From Paludibacterium sp. B53371 (GTDB lineage: Bacteria; Pseudomonadota; Gammaproteobacteria; Burkholderiales; Chromobacteriaceae), in NCBI RefSeq assembly GCF_018802765.1, contig NZ_CP069163.1, forward strand, positions 2,118,311 through 2,182,310: a stretch of 64,000 nt of DNA, written 5' to 3'. Positions 49,469-58,534 of the stretch are shown in pieces; positions within the stretch are counted from its first letter, which is position 1; every line of letters starts with the position of its first letter. A program made the translations under genes and the position numbers. The notes beneath the pieces were generated by a model. That model searched no databases. It saw nothing but the letters and a program-made list of their open reading frames with translations, and was not told the DNA's origin.

Positions 49469-50449
49469 ATGCGTCTGCTCTCCCTGGTACTGCTGCTGGC
49501 CACCGTCATTCTCCTGACGGTGGCGGCGGCGCTCTGCCTGACACCCGACGGACACCCTGCGCCGGTGCTCACCCTGCTGACCGGCACCCTGCCCGATATC
49601 GAACGCCAGTTGCTTTGGCAACTCCAGTTGCCGCGCCAGATTCTGGCCTTCCTGGCAGGCGCCCTGCTCGCTGCCGCCGGCAGTGCCATCCAGGCGCGCT
49701 TTCAGAATCCGCTGGCCGAACCCGGGCTGGTCGGCATCAGTGGCGGCGCCGCCCTGTCGGCGGCACTGGCCCTGCAATTCGCCCTGCCGGTTCCCCTGGT
49801 CTCCCTGCTGGCCTTCCTCGGCGGCCTGGGCGCACTCGGACTGACCTGCCTGATGAGCCGCAATGCCGCCGACGGTGAACGACTCATTCTGGCGGGCATT
49901 GCCGTCAACGCGGTCTTCGGCAGCTTGCTCACCCTGCTGATCACCACCCTGCCCGACGGCTCGCTGCGCACCATCACCTTCTGGCTGATGGGCAGCTTCG
50001 CCAACGCGGACTGGAACCAGGCCCGACTGTTCCTGCTGACCGCCCCGCTGCTCATCTGGCTGCTGTTTCGCGAATGGCGCCTGCTCAACGCCCTGCAGCT
50101 GGGCGCCCCCACCGCCTTCCATCTCGGCTTCGATGTCCGCAGGGGTGGCCTGCGCGTCATCCTGCTGGCCGCCATGGCCACCGCACTGGTGGTCTCGACC
50201 TGCGGTATGGTCGGCTTCATCGGCCTGATGGCACCCCACCTTGCCCGCCAGTTCATCGGCAGCCATGCCAGGCGCCTGCTGATTGCCGCACCGCTGATGG
50301 GCGGCTGGCTGGCGCTGCTGGCCGACTGGCTGGCTCACAGTGTGCTCTACCCGGTCGAGTTGCCGGTCGGCGTCATCACCAGTCTGGCCGGCGCCCCCTT
50401 CTTCCTCTGGTTGCTCTGGCAGAACAGTCAGCGGAGGCCCCATGCTTGA
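49469..50449 (+). CDS. FecCD/BtuC-type ABC transporter permease
   Basis: A 326-residue permease with about nine to ten helices. LWQLQLPRQILAFLAGALLA, AEPGLVGISGGAALSAALAL and the coupling-helix region GMVGFIGLMAPHLARQFIG are hallmarks of importers of siderophores, haem or cobalamin. It overlaps the ATPase gene by eight bases. No binding protein or TonB receptor is adjacent. It is 14 bases after dapB and may be read from the bamE promoter. Confidence 0.92.
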   Translation: MRLLSLVLLLATVILLTVAAALCLTPDGHPAPVLTLLTGTLPDIERQLLWQLQLPRQILAFLAGALLAAAGSAIQARFQNPLAEPGLVGISGGAALSAALALQFALPVPLVSLLAFLGGLGALGLTCLMSRNAADGERLILAGIAVNAVFGSLLTLLITTLPDGSLRTITFWLMGSFANADWNQARLFLLTAPLLIWLLFREWRLLNALQLGAPTAFHLGFDVRRGGLRVILLAAMATALVVSTCGMVGFIGLMAPHLARQFIGSHARRLLIAAPLMGGWLALLADWLAHSVLYPVELPVGVITSLAGAPFFLWLLWQNSQRRPHA

Positions 50450-51221
50450 AGCACGTCAACTGGGACTGCAGGTCGGCGACAAGGTCCTGCTGGACGACAT
50501 CTCGCTGCAGGCCGCCTGCGGTGAACTGACCCTGATCATCGGGCCCAACGGCGCGGGCAAGAGCACGCTGCTGTCCCTGCTCTCCGGCCTGCAGCGCCCC
50601 AGCAGCGGAGAGATCCGCCTGGGCAACCATGATCCGGCCGGCCTCGACGCCCGTGCGCTGGCCAGCCTGCGCGCAGTGGTCGAACAATACCCGGGCTGGC
50701 AGCCAGGCTTTACCGCGGCAGAACTGGTGATGATGGGCGGCTATCTGCATGACAGACAGGCCGCCGACTGGCGCCAGGCCATGCAACTGATGCAATGCGA
50801 TCAACTGGCACAGCGCCGGCTCGAGACCCTGTCCGGCGGCGAACGACAGCGCGTCCATCTGGCGCGCGCCCTGTTGCAGCTCACCGGCTCCGGCGCGCCA
50901 CAGCGCTATCTGCTGCTGGACGAACCGACTGCCGCGCTGGATTTCGGTCTGGCCGATGCGCTGATGCATCAGGTCCGTCACCTGGCACATACCTACCAGC
51001 TGGGCGTCATTGCCGTCGTGCATGACCTGAATCTGGCGATGCGCCATGCGGACCGGGTGCTGCTGCTACATGGCGGGCGGGCCGCGGCCTTTGGTCCCGC
51101 CAGCGAGGTGATGCAGAAAGCCAGGCTGGAAGCCATTTATGGCGTAAGACTTGCCGAATTAATCAGTAATGATGAACAACTACGTGCTTTTGTTCCTCTG
51201 GCAGGAACATCAGCCGATTGA
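50442..51221 (+). CDS. ABC transporter ATP-binding protein (iron-chelate/haem type)
   Basis: The 259-residue ATPase partner of the FecCD-type permease. It has Walker A GPNGAGKST (34-42), signature LSGGERQR, Walker B YLLLDEPTAALD and the switch His in VVHDLNLAMRHADRV. FTAAELVMMGGYLHDRQA recalls HmuV/FecE subfamilies. The start has GGAGG four bases upstream. Substrate is unresolved between haem, siderophore and cobalamin. Confidence 0.92.
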   Translation: MLEARQLGLQVGDKVLLDDISLQAACGELTLIIGPNGAGKSTLLSLLSGLQRPSSGEIRLGNHDPAGLDARALASLRAVVEQYPGWQPGFTAAELVMMGGYLHDRQAADWRQAMQLMQCDQLAQRRLETLSGGERQRVHLARALLQLTGSGAPQRYLLLDEPTAALDFGLADALMHQVRHLAHTYQLGVIAVVHDLNLAMRHADRVLLLHGGRAAAFGPASEVMQKARLEAIYGVRLAELISNDEQLRAFVPLAGTSAD

Positions 51222-51255
51222 AACCGTCTACCAGAGCGTAACGGACAAGACATCG

Positions 51256-51278
51256 ATGGCGGCAGCCACTGCCGCCAT
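51256..51278 (+). terminator. Hairpin after the ABC transporter genes
   Basis: ATGGCGGCAG-CCA-CTGCCGCCAT is a perfect 10-bp stem 35 bases after the stop, with no T tract. It could be a Rho-assisted end or processing structure. Confidence 0.4.
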
Positions 51279-51328
51279 GACAAACCGGCAGCCCGGATGA
51301 CTGCCGCAGACTAGATCAGGAAAATAAA

Positions 51329-52444
51329 TTGCAAACACGCCACCTTTTCCCGCTGGGACTGAGCATGGTACTCCTGCCCCAGTTCAGCCACGCTGCCACC
51401 GACAGCACCGACCGGCTGGTCGAGCAATACACCCGCCAGATGCAAGCCAGCAGCCGCCCGGTCGGCATGACCGTCGTCATTGTCGATGGCAACCGTACCT
51501 GGCAAAAATACCTCGGCGAAACCCGTTATGGTAATCGGACAGCTCCCAAAGCCGACACACTGATCCGCATCGCCTCGATCAGCAAGCTGTTCACCAGCGA
51601 AGTCCTGGTCGCCCTTGCCGCGGAGGGCCGGCTCAACCTGAACGACCCGCTGCAGAAATATGCACCGCAGGGCGTCACCGTCCCGCAAGGCAGCAAGGGC
51701 GAGACCATCCGGCTGGTCAATCTGGCCACCCACACCAGCGGACTGCCGCGCGAGATGCCCGGCATGCGCCCGGCCGATGCCCCGGTGTTTTCCTGGCCGA
51801 CGCAGCAACAACGCTGGCAATGGATGAGCCAGGGCCGTCTCAATGCCGTGCCCGGCACCCGCGCCGCCTATTCCAATCTGGCCTTTGACTTTCTGGCCGA
51901 CGCGCTGGCACGTGCCGGCGGCAAACCCTATGCCGAACTGCTGCGCAGCAAGGTCACCGCGCCGCTCGGCATGAGCAACACCACCTTCACCCCGAGTGCG
52001 GCACAATGCGCCCGCCTGATGCAGGGCATTGACGCCAGCCCCTGCACCCCCTCCCTGCCGGCCGATGGCAGTGGCGGCATCTACTCCACCCCGCATGACA
52101 TGGCGCTGTGGCTGCAAGCCCAGCTGCATCCCCGAACCGCCGTGGCGCAGCGTGCCCAGCAGATGGTGTACCGCCGCAAGGACCTGCGGGCGGTCAATGG
52201 CATGGACCATGCCGGCCAGGCTGATGCCCTGGGCCTGGGCTGGGTGTACATGGAAGCCCGCAACGGCCAGCCGGCCATGCTGCAGAAAACCGGGGGCGGC
52301 GGGGGCTTCCTGACCTACGTTGCCATGGACCCGCAACACAAGGTCGGCGTCTTCGTCGCCATGACCCGCAGCCGCCATGTTTCACCGCGCGTGATGATCA
52401 ATCAGGCCAACAAACTGGTCGCTGCGCTGGCCGGACAGCGCTGA
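51329..52444 (+). CDS. Serine beta-lactamase-fold hydrolase (AmpH-like)
   Basis: A 371-residue exported penicillin-binding/class C beta-lactamase-like protein. A signal peptide (1-22, ends SHA) precedes the SxxK motif Ser83-Lys86 (SISK), YSN near residue 178 and KTGGGGGF near 323. D-Ala-D-Ala carboxypeptidase/endopeptidases of the AmpH type have this order and length; hydrolysis of beta-lactams cannot be judged. The start is TTG (51329), supported by AGGA seven bases upstream and by the signal peptide. No ampR regulator is adjacent. Confidence 0.85.
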   Translation: MQTRHLFPLGLSMVLLPQFSHAATDSTDRLVEQYTRQMQASSRPVGMTVVIVDGNRTWQKYLGETRYGNRTAPKADTLIRIASISKLFTSEVLVALAAEGRLNLNDPLQKYAPQGVTVPQGSKGETIRLVNLATHTSGLPREMPGMRPADAPVFSWPTQQQRWQWMSQGRLNAVPGTRAAYSNLAFDFLADALARAGGKPYAELLRSKVTAPLGMSNTTFTPSAAQCARLMQGIDASPCTPSLPADGSGGIYSTPHDMALWLQAQLHPRTAVAQRAQQMVYRRKDLRAVNGMDHAGQADALGLGWVYMEARNGQPAMLQKTGGGGGFLTYVAMDPQHKVGVFVAMTRSRHVSPRVMINQANKLVAALAGQR

Positions 52445-52520
52445 CGCTTTAAGAACCGGCGCATTGGCGGCCCGGCAAGACGCGCGGCACACTGAGCCCC
52501 CTCACCAAGCTGGAGCCACC

Positions 52521-53099
52521 ATGCGTCCGAATCCGTCTGCCGTCCTGCTGTGCGCCACCCTGTCGGCAAGCAGCCTGTCTCTTGCTTCATCCATCGTGCC
52601 ACCTTGCCAGGCCAGCCAGCTCAGCCTGGCACTGCTGGCGCGCGAAACCCCGGGCATGATGAAAGAACGCTGGCTGATCGCCATCACCAATCAGGGACAA
52701 CAAGCCTGCCGACTATTGGCCCTGGCGCCACGCCTGAGCGCCGAAACCGCAACGGGTCCGACCGAACTGGCTGGCAGGCGCGCGCAAAAAGCCGGCTGGC
52801 TGACTCTGCAGTCCAATCATCGGCGTCCACTGATGGCTGCCAGCCGCATTGTCTGGTTCGGTGTCGAGCTGAGCCATGCCGATCCGGCAGACTTCCGGCA
52901 ATTGCAAATCCGGCTGGCGGGCCTGGATACCTCGCCCTTCACCCTGGCCCTGGCGGGTAACAGTCAGGAAATCCATCACATCGGGGCACTGGCACGCGAT
53001 ATCAGGAAATGGCTGGGACAAAGTCGCTGCCAGCCGGGGAGCGGCTGGCAGGGAAGCGACTGGACGGTCAACCTGCAGCAAACCGTCCAGTGCGAGTGA
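52521..53099 (+). CDS. Exported DUF4232-like protein
   Basis: A 192-residue secreted protein of unknown function. The signal peptide (about 1-25) is followed by a beta-rich domain; CQASQLSLALLARETPGMM, ITNQGQQACRLLALAP and the overall spacing of two Cys resemble DUF4232 domains. A further Cys pair is near the C-terminus (SRCQPGSGW, QTVQCE). The ATG at 52521 follows GGAG. It is convergent with the spoVR-like gene with only 13 bases between stops. Confidence 0.65.
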   Translation: MRPNPSAVLLCATLSASSLSLASSIVPPCQASQLSLALLARETPGMMKERWLIAITNQGQQACRLLALAPRLSAETATGPTELAGRRAQKAGWLTLQSNHRRPLMAASRIVWFGVELSHADPADFRQLQIRLAGLDTSPFTLALAGNSQEIHHIGALARDIRKWLGQSRCQPGSGWQGSDWTVNLQQTVQCE

Positions 53100-53112
53100 C
53101 AAACATCAGGCT

Positions 53113-54630
53113 TCAGGCAATCTGGTATTCCAGCGGCAGCGCCTTGGCCTCGTAGGTCTGGCAGACATGGCCGGTTTCATCCACGCTCTCCAGCCGCACA
53201 TCAAAGCCCCACAGGCGGGCCACATGCTTGAGCACCTCCTCGGTACTGCTCTCCTCCAGCGGACGGCGCTGATACATGCTGTGCCGCAAGGTCAGGCTGC
53301 GGTCTCCACGCACATTGACCGACCAGACCTGGATATTGGGTTCGCGCGAACCGAGGTTGTACTGCTCGGACAGCTTCTGCCGCACCGCCTGATAGCCTTC
53401 GTCATCATGGATTGAGGTGATTTCCAGCTTGTCATCCAGGTCATTGTCGCGAATGCTGAACAAGCGGAAATGCCGGATCATGTTCGGTGACAGGTACTGC
53501 GAAATAAAGCTTTCATCCTTGAAATTACGCATGGCGAAATCCAGCACCTCGCGCCAGTTGCCACCGGCAATGTCCGGGAACCAGGCGCGATCCTCCTCGG
53601 TCGGCGCCTCGCAGATACGCCGGATATCCTGGAACATCGCAAACCCCAGCGCATACGGATTGATGCCGTTGTACCAGCGCGCCGTCACCGGCGGCTGATA
53701 GATCACATTGGTATGCGATTGCAGGAACTCCAGCATCGCCCCATCGGTAATCAGCCCCTTGTCGAACAGCCGGTTCATGATGGTGTAGTGCCAGAAAGTC
53801 GCCCAGCCTTCGTTCATCACCTGCGTCTGGCGCTGCGGATAGAAGTACTGCGCCACCTTGCGCACGATACGCACGATTTCACGCTGCCACGGCTCCAGCA
53901 GTGGCGCCGACTTCTCGATAAAGTACAGCAGATTCTCCTGCGGCTCCGGCGGGAAACGCAGACTGGCCTTGTCGGCATCGTCGCGCTCACGCCGCGGGAT
54001 GGTGCGCCAGAGGTCATTGACCTGCATCTGCAGATAATGCTCGCGCTCCTCCTGCCGGGCCTGTTCCTTGGCCAGCGACAGCTTCTGCGGGCGCTTGTAG
54101 CGATCGACACCGTAGCTCATCAGCGCATGGCAGGAGTCGAGCAGACTCTCCACCGCATCGATGCCATAACGCTCCTCGCAACGGGCGATATAGCTCTTGG
54201 CAAACACCAGGTAATCGATGATGGCCGAGGCATCGGTCCAGGTCTTGAACAGATAATTGCCCTTGAAGAAGGAATTGTGGCCATAGGCGGCATGGGCAAT
54301 CACCAGCGCCTGCATGGTCATCGAGTTCTCTTCCATCAGATAGGCAATGCAGGGACTGGAGTTGATGACAATCTCGTAGGCCAGCCCCATCTGGCCGCGA
54401 CGGTAGCTTTTCTCGGTCGAGACGAAATGCTTGCCGAACGACCAGTGGTGATAGTTGACCGGCATGCCCACCGAGGAATAGGCATCCATCATCTGTTCGG
54501 CAGTGATGATCTCCAGCTGCACAGGATACACATCCAGGCCGAACTCACCCACCGCAATATCGCGGATCTCGCGGTCATAGTCGTTGATCAGATCGAAGGT
54601 CCACTCGGAGCCGGTCGAAATCGGGGTCAT
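53113..54630 (-). CDS. SpoVR/YcgB-family protein
   Basis: A 505-residue cytoplasmic protein of the SpoVR family: WTFDLINDYDREIRDIAVGEF, GMPVNYHHWSFGKHF, the metal-ligand-like HAAYGHNSFFKGN and QVMNEGWATFWHYTIMNRL are conserved. Members are needed for spore cortex formation in Bacillus but are widespread in non-spore-formers, where the function is unknown. It is third in prkA-yeaH-spoVR, 12 bases after yeaH, pointing to a joint role in stress or stationary phase. Confidence 0.93.
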   Translation of the reverse strand: MTPISTGSEWTFDLINDYDREIRDIAVGEFGLDVYPVQLEIITAEQMMDAYSSVGMPVNYHHWSFGKHFVSTEKSYRRGQMGLAYEIVINSSPCIAYLMEENSMTMQALVIAHAAYGHNSFFKGNYLFKTWTDASAIIDYLVFAKSYIARCEERYGIDAVESLLDSCHALMSYGVDRYKRPQKLSLAKEQARQEEREHYLQMQVNDLWRTIPRRERDDADKASLRFPPEPQENLLYFIEKSAPLLEPWQREIVRIVRKVAQYFYPQRQTQVMNEGWATFWHYTIMNRLFDKGLITDGAMLEFLQSHTNVIYQPPVTARWYNGINPYALGFAMFQDIRRICEAPTEEDRAWFPDIAGGNWREVLDFAMRNFKDESFISQYLSPNMIRHFRLFSIRDNDLDDKLEITSIHDDEGYQAVRQKLSEQYNLGSREPNIQVWSVNVRGDRSLTLRHSMYQRRPLEESSTEEVLKHVARLWGFDVRLESVDETGHVCQTYEAKALPLEYQIA

Positions 54631-54642
54631 GGCACGTCTCCT

Positions 54643-55917
54643 TCAGCGGTTGGTCGCAGGCTGACGCTTGAACAGCTCGCGGAACACCGGATAGATATCC
54701 GCCGCCGTATTGATCTTCTGCATGGCGAAGTGGCGGTTGCGTTCCTTGACGTTCAGATACTCGTACCACAGGTTCTGCGGATCACCGTCGGTAATTTCGA
54801 TATAGGCGTAGTACTGGCAGTACGGCAGCAGCTGTTCTTCCAGAATGCGGGCGCAATTGGCCGAATCACTGTCCCAGTTGTCACCGTCCGAAGCCTGGGC
54901 GGCGTAGATATTCCAGTCACTGGTCGAATAGCGCTTCTGGATGACATCACGCATCAGGTTCAGCGCCGAAGACACCACCGTGCCGCCGGATTCGCGCGAA
55001 TGGAAAAAGTCATGCTCGTCCACCTCCACCGCACTGGTATGGTGACGGATGAACACCACCTCGATCTTGTCGTAATTGCGCTGCAAGAACATGTACAGCA
55101 GGATGAAAAAGCGCTTGGCCATGTCCTTCTTGGCCTCATCCATCGAACCGGACACGTCCATCAGGCAGAACATCACCGCCTGACTGGTCGGCATCGGCAA
55201 CTTGACCCGATTGTTGTAACGCAGGTCAAACGGATCGATGAACGGGATGCTGGCGATCTTCTCGCGCAACTGATGGATCCTGGCACGCCGTTCGCGCACC
55301 TCGATCGCCACGTCATCGTCGGACTCGATCAGGGCGTCGAGTTCTTCCTCGGCATCGTTGAGCTGATTGAGCGTCGGCGCCGCCATGGCCACCCGGCGCG
55401 CCAGTGCGCCGCGCAGTGAGCGCACGATGCTGATATTGGTCGGCGTACCATCATTGGTATAGCCGGCACGCACCGACTTGAGCTCGTCGATGCCCATCAG
55501 CTGGGTCTTGATCAGATTCGGCAGCGCCAGATCATCGAAGAACACATTCATGAACTCTTCGCGCGACAGCTCGAAGGCGAAATCATCCTCGCCGGAGCCA
55601 TCCTTGCTGGCCTTGCCGCCGCCACCGCCACCACCGCCGCCTTGCGGACGGTCGATACGATCTCCCCGGATGTAATCCTCGTTGCCGGGATGCACGTTCT
55701 CCCACACCCCGCCACGGCCATGATGGAATTGCGGTTCAGAAATATCCTTGACCGGAATCGACACTTTTTCACCGCTATCGATATCGGTAATGCTGCGCCC
55801 CTTGATGGCGCGCGAAACGGCCTCCTTGATTTGCGCCTTGAAACGGCGCAGGAATCGCTCGCGGTTGACCGCGGACTTGTTCTTGCCGTTGAGACGACGA
55901 TCGATGAGATGGGACAT
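54643..55917 (-). CDS. yeaH: YeaH/YhbH-family protein (DUF444)
   Basis: A 424-residue protein with a charged N-terminal region (DRRLNGKNKSAVNRERFLRR), a run of eight to nine Gly near residue 95, and a C-terminal von Willebrand A-like domain whose MIDAS-type motif DVSGSMDEAKK is near residue 250. It always occurs with PrkA and SpoVR. Its partner role with the kinase is inferred from gene order; biochemical function is not established. Confidence 0.92.
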   Translation of the reverse strand: MSHLIDRRLNGKNKSAVNRERFLRRFKAQIKEAVSRAIKGRSITDIDSGEKVSIPVKDISEPQFHHGRGGVWENVHPGNEDYIRGDRIDRPQGGGGGGGGGKASKDGSGEDDFAFELSREEFMNVFFDDLALPNLIKTQLMGIDELKSVRAGYTNDGTPTNISIVRSLRGALARRVAMAAPTLNQLNDAEEELDALIESDDDVAIEVRERRARIHQLREKIASIPFIDPFDLRYNNRVKLPMPTSQAVMFCLMDVSGSMDEAKKDMAKRFFILLYMFLQRNYDKIEVVFIRHHTSAVEVDEHDFFHSRESGGTVVSSALNLMRDVIQKRYSTSDWNIYAAQASDGDNWDSDSANCARILEEQLLPYCQYYAYIEITDGDPQNLWYEYLNVKERNRHFAMQKINTAADIYPVFRELFKRQPATNR

Positions 55918-55979
55918 GGCGACCTCGCTTGGGGCGCCCGTCCCGGGCGCCCCCCGTCAGGTTGGTTAGGGCCGTGCGT

Positions 55980-57908
55980 TCATGACGACTTGCGCACGCG
56001 CAGATACCATTCGCACAACAGCCGCACCTGCTTGGCGGTATACCCCTTCTCGACCATCCGATTGACGAAATCCTCGTGCTTCTTGGCATCCTCGGCACTG
56101 GCCTTGGCATTGAACGAGATCACCGGCAGCAGCTCCTCGGTATTCGAGAACATCTTCTTCTCGATCACCGTACGCAGCTTCTCGTAGCTGGTCCAGGTCG
56201 GATTCTTGCCACCGGCGCTGGCGCGGGCACGCAACACGAAGTTGACGATCTCGTTGCGGAAGTCCTTCGGATTGGAAATCCCCGCCGGCTTCTCGATCTT
56301 TTCCAGCTCGGCGTTGAGCGAGTTGCGGTCGAAGATCTCACCGGTATCCTGATCGCGGTATTCCTGATCCTGGATCCAGTAATCGGCAAAGGTCACATAA
56401 CGATCAAAGATGTTCTGCCCGTATTCGGAGTAGCTCTCCAGATAGGCGGTCTGGATCTCCTTGCCGATGAACTCGACATACTTCGGCGCCAGATACTCCT
56501 TGATGAAGGACATGTAGCGCTGCTCGGTCTCGGCCGGGAATTGCTCACGCTCAACCTGCTGCTCCAGCACATACAGCAGATGCACCGGGTTGGCCGCCAC
56601 TTCGCTGTGGTCGAAGTTGAACACCTTGGACAGGATCTTGTAGGCAAAACGGGTCGACAGGCCACTCATGCCCTCGTCCACGCCGGCAAAGTCACGGTAC
56701 TCCTGCTGCGACTTGGCCTTCGGATCGGTGTCTTTCAGGTTTTCACCGTCATAGACCTGCATCTTGCTGTAGATGCTCGAGTTTTCCGGCTCTTTCAACC
56801 GCGACAGCACGGCAAACTGCGCCATCATTTTCAGCGTGCCCGGGGCGCAGGGCGCACGGCCCAGCGAAGAATTGGTGATCAGCTTGTCGTAAATGCGGAT
56901 CTCGTCCTTGACGCGCAGGCAATACGGCACCTTCACGATGTAAATACGGTCAAGGAAAGCCTCATTGTTCTTGTTGTTGCGGAACTGCTTCCACTCCGAT
57001 TCGTTCGAGTGCGCCAGGATGATGCCGTCAAACGGAATCGCGCCGAAGCCTTCCGTCCCCTTGAAGTTGCCTTCCTGGGTGGCGGTCAGCAGCGGGTGCA
57101 GCACCTTGATCGGCGCCTTGAACATTTCCACGAACTCGAGCAAGCCCTGGTTGGCCAGGCACAGCCCGCCGGAGTAGCTGTAAGCATCCGGATCGTCCTG
57201 GGCGTACTTCTCCAGCTTGCGGATATCCACCTTGCCTACCAGCGACGAGATATCCTGATTGTTCTCGTCCCCCGGCTCGGTCTTGGCCACCGCAATCTGG
57301 CGCAGCACGGAAGGATAACGCTTCACCACGCGGAACTGGCCGATGTCGCCATTGAACTCATGCAGGCGCTTGACTGCCCACGGGCTGGGAATCGGCTTCA
57401 GGTAGCGGCGCGGGATACCGTACTGTTCTTCCAGAATCGGACCGTCTTCCTCATAGTTGAACAGGCCAAGCGGCGACTCGTTGACCGGGGAGCCCTTCAG
57501 GCAATAGAACGGCACCAGCTCGGTCAGCTCTTTCAGTTTTTCCGCGATGGACGATTTGCCACCCCCCACCGGCCCCAGCAGATACAGAATCTGCTTCTTC
57601 TCTTCCAGGCCCTGAGCGGCGTGGCGGAAGTAGGCCACCACCTGCTCGATCACCTCCTCCATGCCGTAGAAGTCACGGAAGGCAGGGTAAACCTTGATGA
57701 TCTTGTTGCTGAAAATACGCGACAGGCGGGAATCGTGACGGGTATCGACCAGCTCCGGCTCGCCGATGGCCATCAGCATGCGCTCCGACGCCGTGGCATA
57801 GGCCGCGGGCTCACGCTTGCACAATTCGAGATATTCCTGGATGGTGAATTCTTCTTCGCGGGTACGATCGTAGCGCGAGGCGTACTGACTGAAGATGTCC
57901 GGGTGCAT
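55980..57908 (-). CDS. prkA: PrkA-type serine protein kinase/AAA+ protein
   Basis: A 642-residue protein (YeaG in E. coli). An AAA-like domain has Walker A LGPVGGGKSSIAEKL near residue 115; the C-terminal part (PrkA domain) follows. FDGIILAHSNESEWKQFRNN is a typical block. In enteric bacteria it is induced by stress and starvation and modulates metabolism; PrkA of Bacillus has been reported both as a kinase and as an AAA+ protease. It heads the prkA-yeaH-spoVR operon, preceded by a sigma-S-like promoter and a leader of about 100 bases. Confidence 0.95.
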   Translation of the reverse strand: MHPDIFSQYASRYDRTREEEFTIQEYLELCKREPAAYATASERMLMAIGEPELVDTRHDSRLSRIFSNKIIKVYPAFRDFYGMEEVIEQVVAYFRHAAQGLEEKKQILYLLGPVGGGKSSIAEKLKELTELVPFYCLKGSPVNESPLGLFNYEEDGPILEEQYGIPRRYLKPIPSPWAVKRLHEFNGDIGQFRVVKRYPSVLRQIAVAKTEPGDENNQDISSLVGKVDIRKLEKYAQDDPDAYSYSGGLCLANQGLLEFVEMFKAPIKVLHPLLTATQEGNFKGTEGFGAIPFDGIILAHSNESEWKQFRNNKNNEAFLDRIYIVKVPYCLRVKDEIRIYDKLITNSSLGRAPCAPGTLKMMAQFAVLSRLKEPENSSIYSKMQVYDGENLKDTDPKAKSQQEYRDFAGVDEGMSGLSTRFAYKILSKVFNFDHSEVAANPVHLLYVLEQQVEREQFPAETEQRYMSFIKEYLAPKYVEFIGKEIQTAYLESYSEYGQNIFDRYVTFADYWIQDQEYRDQDTGEIFDRNSLNAELEKIEKPAGISNPKDFRNEIVNFVLRARASAGGKNPTWTSYEKLRTVIEKKMFSNTEELLPVISFNAKASAEDAKKHEDFVNRMVEKGYTAKQVRLLCEWYLRVRKSS

Positions 57909-58222
57909 GGCTCTCTCCTGGCAAATTGCAGGGAAACGCAGGACTGCATCAAAGCACCCGGCGCCCCTTGCTCAACTTAGAGTGACTGCAGCAAATTCCG
58001 TTCTGTTTTTTTAGGGTATAGCACAATGACAGGCTGGTGACGCAAGCCGGAAAGCCCGATAAATCCGTCATTTCAGGCGGCAAACACCGCGACGGCAGGA
58101 AAAATCACTGAAGAAACAAAAACAAAGGCACGAAACGCAAAGCGAAAAAAATTTGCAACCGTTGCATGGTCGGGCAAATGTCAAAGACATGATCCAGAGG
58201 ACGGAATCATGACGTTATCACC
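57909..58222. other. Intergenic region upstream of prkA
   Basis: These 314 bases hold the prkA promoter at about 58015-58043 and leader. The part from about 58090 to 58170 is purine-rich on the plus strand with A tracts (GAAACAAAAACAAAGG, GCGAAAAAAATTTGCAACCGTTGCA), a likely curved segment. TTGCAACCGTTGCA (58152-58165) is a near-perfect palindrome and could be an operator. No gene is evident. Confidence 0.6.
58015..58043 (-). promoter_or_regulatory. Sigma-S-like promoter of prkA
   Basis: On the minus strand TGTGCTATACC (58025-58015) matches the extended -10 favoured by sigma S (TGnnCTATAC) in enteric bacteria. The -35 position carries only GCGTCA, which is tolerated by sigma S. The start point would be near 58008. 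Confidence 0.55.
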
Positions 58223-58534
58223 TCAACGACGGGTGAGAATCTTGGCGCCGATCTCGTAGAGACGGTGACGCTCCAGCTCGTTGCAGCGGCGAACCTCAAC
58301 CTCGGCTTCGAAAGGACGACCGGGCACGCTGCCCACGGATGGCGTCAACACCAGCACCATCAGGTGCTCGCCATACTGCGGCACGTAAGAGGTATGCAGC
58401 GCGATGCCGTCGACCGAGATGTCGGCACACTCGCCGTAGTGGGTTTCACCGGTATGCAGCGACTTGATGCGGGCCTTGCAGCGCATCGAGACCCGGCGCG
58501 AACCGCGCCGGTTATGGTGGGAATCAAACGGCAC
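58223..58534 (-). CDS. PilZ-domain protein
   Basis: A 103-residue single-domain PilZ protein, a likely cyclic-di-GMP receptor. RRGSRRVSMRC gives the RxxxR part and DISVDGIAL the D/NxSxxG part of the binding site. The start is a GTG at 58534 eight bases after AGGGAG; the longer frame begins at a TTG overlapping that site. It overlaps the NUDIX gene by 11 bases and lies upstream of prkA. Target unknown. Confidence 0.88.
   Translation of the reverse strand: MPFDSHHNRRGSRRVSMRCKARIKSLHTGETHYGECADISVDGIALHTSYVPQYGEHLMVLVLTPSVGSVPGRPFEAEVEVRRCNELERHRLYEIGAKILTRR

Noticed and set aside
55610-55650. A GCC/GGC triplet run resembling a microsatellite element
   Set aside because: It encodes the polyglycine linker of the YeaH-family protein in frame.
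53713-57980. Two long plus-strand frames opposite the prkA-yeaH-spoVR genes
   Set aside because: Complementary-frame shadows of well-supported genes with family-length products on the minus strand.
57909-58222. A sigma-54 promoter upstream of prkA
   Set aside because: No GG-N10-GC pair with TGGCAC/TTGC context was found on the minus strand; the sigma-S-like box is the better candidate.
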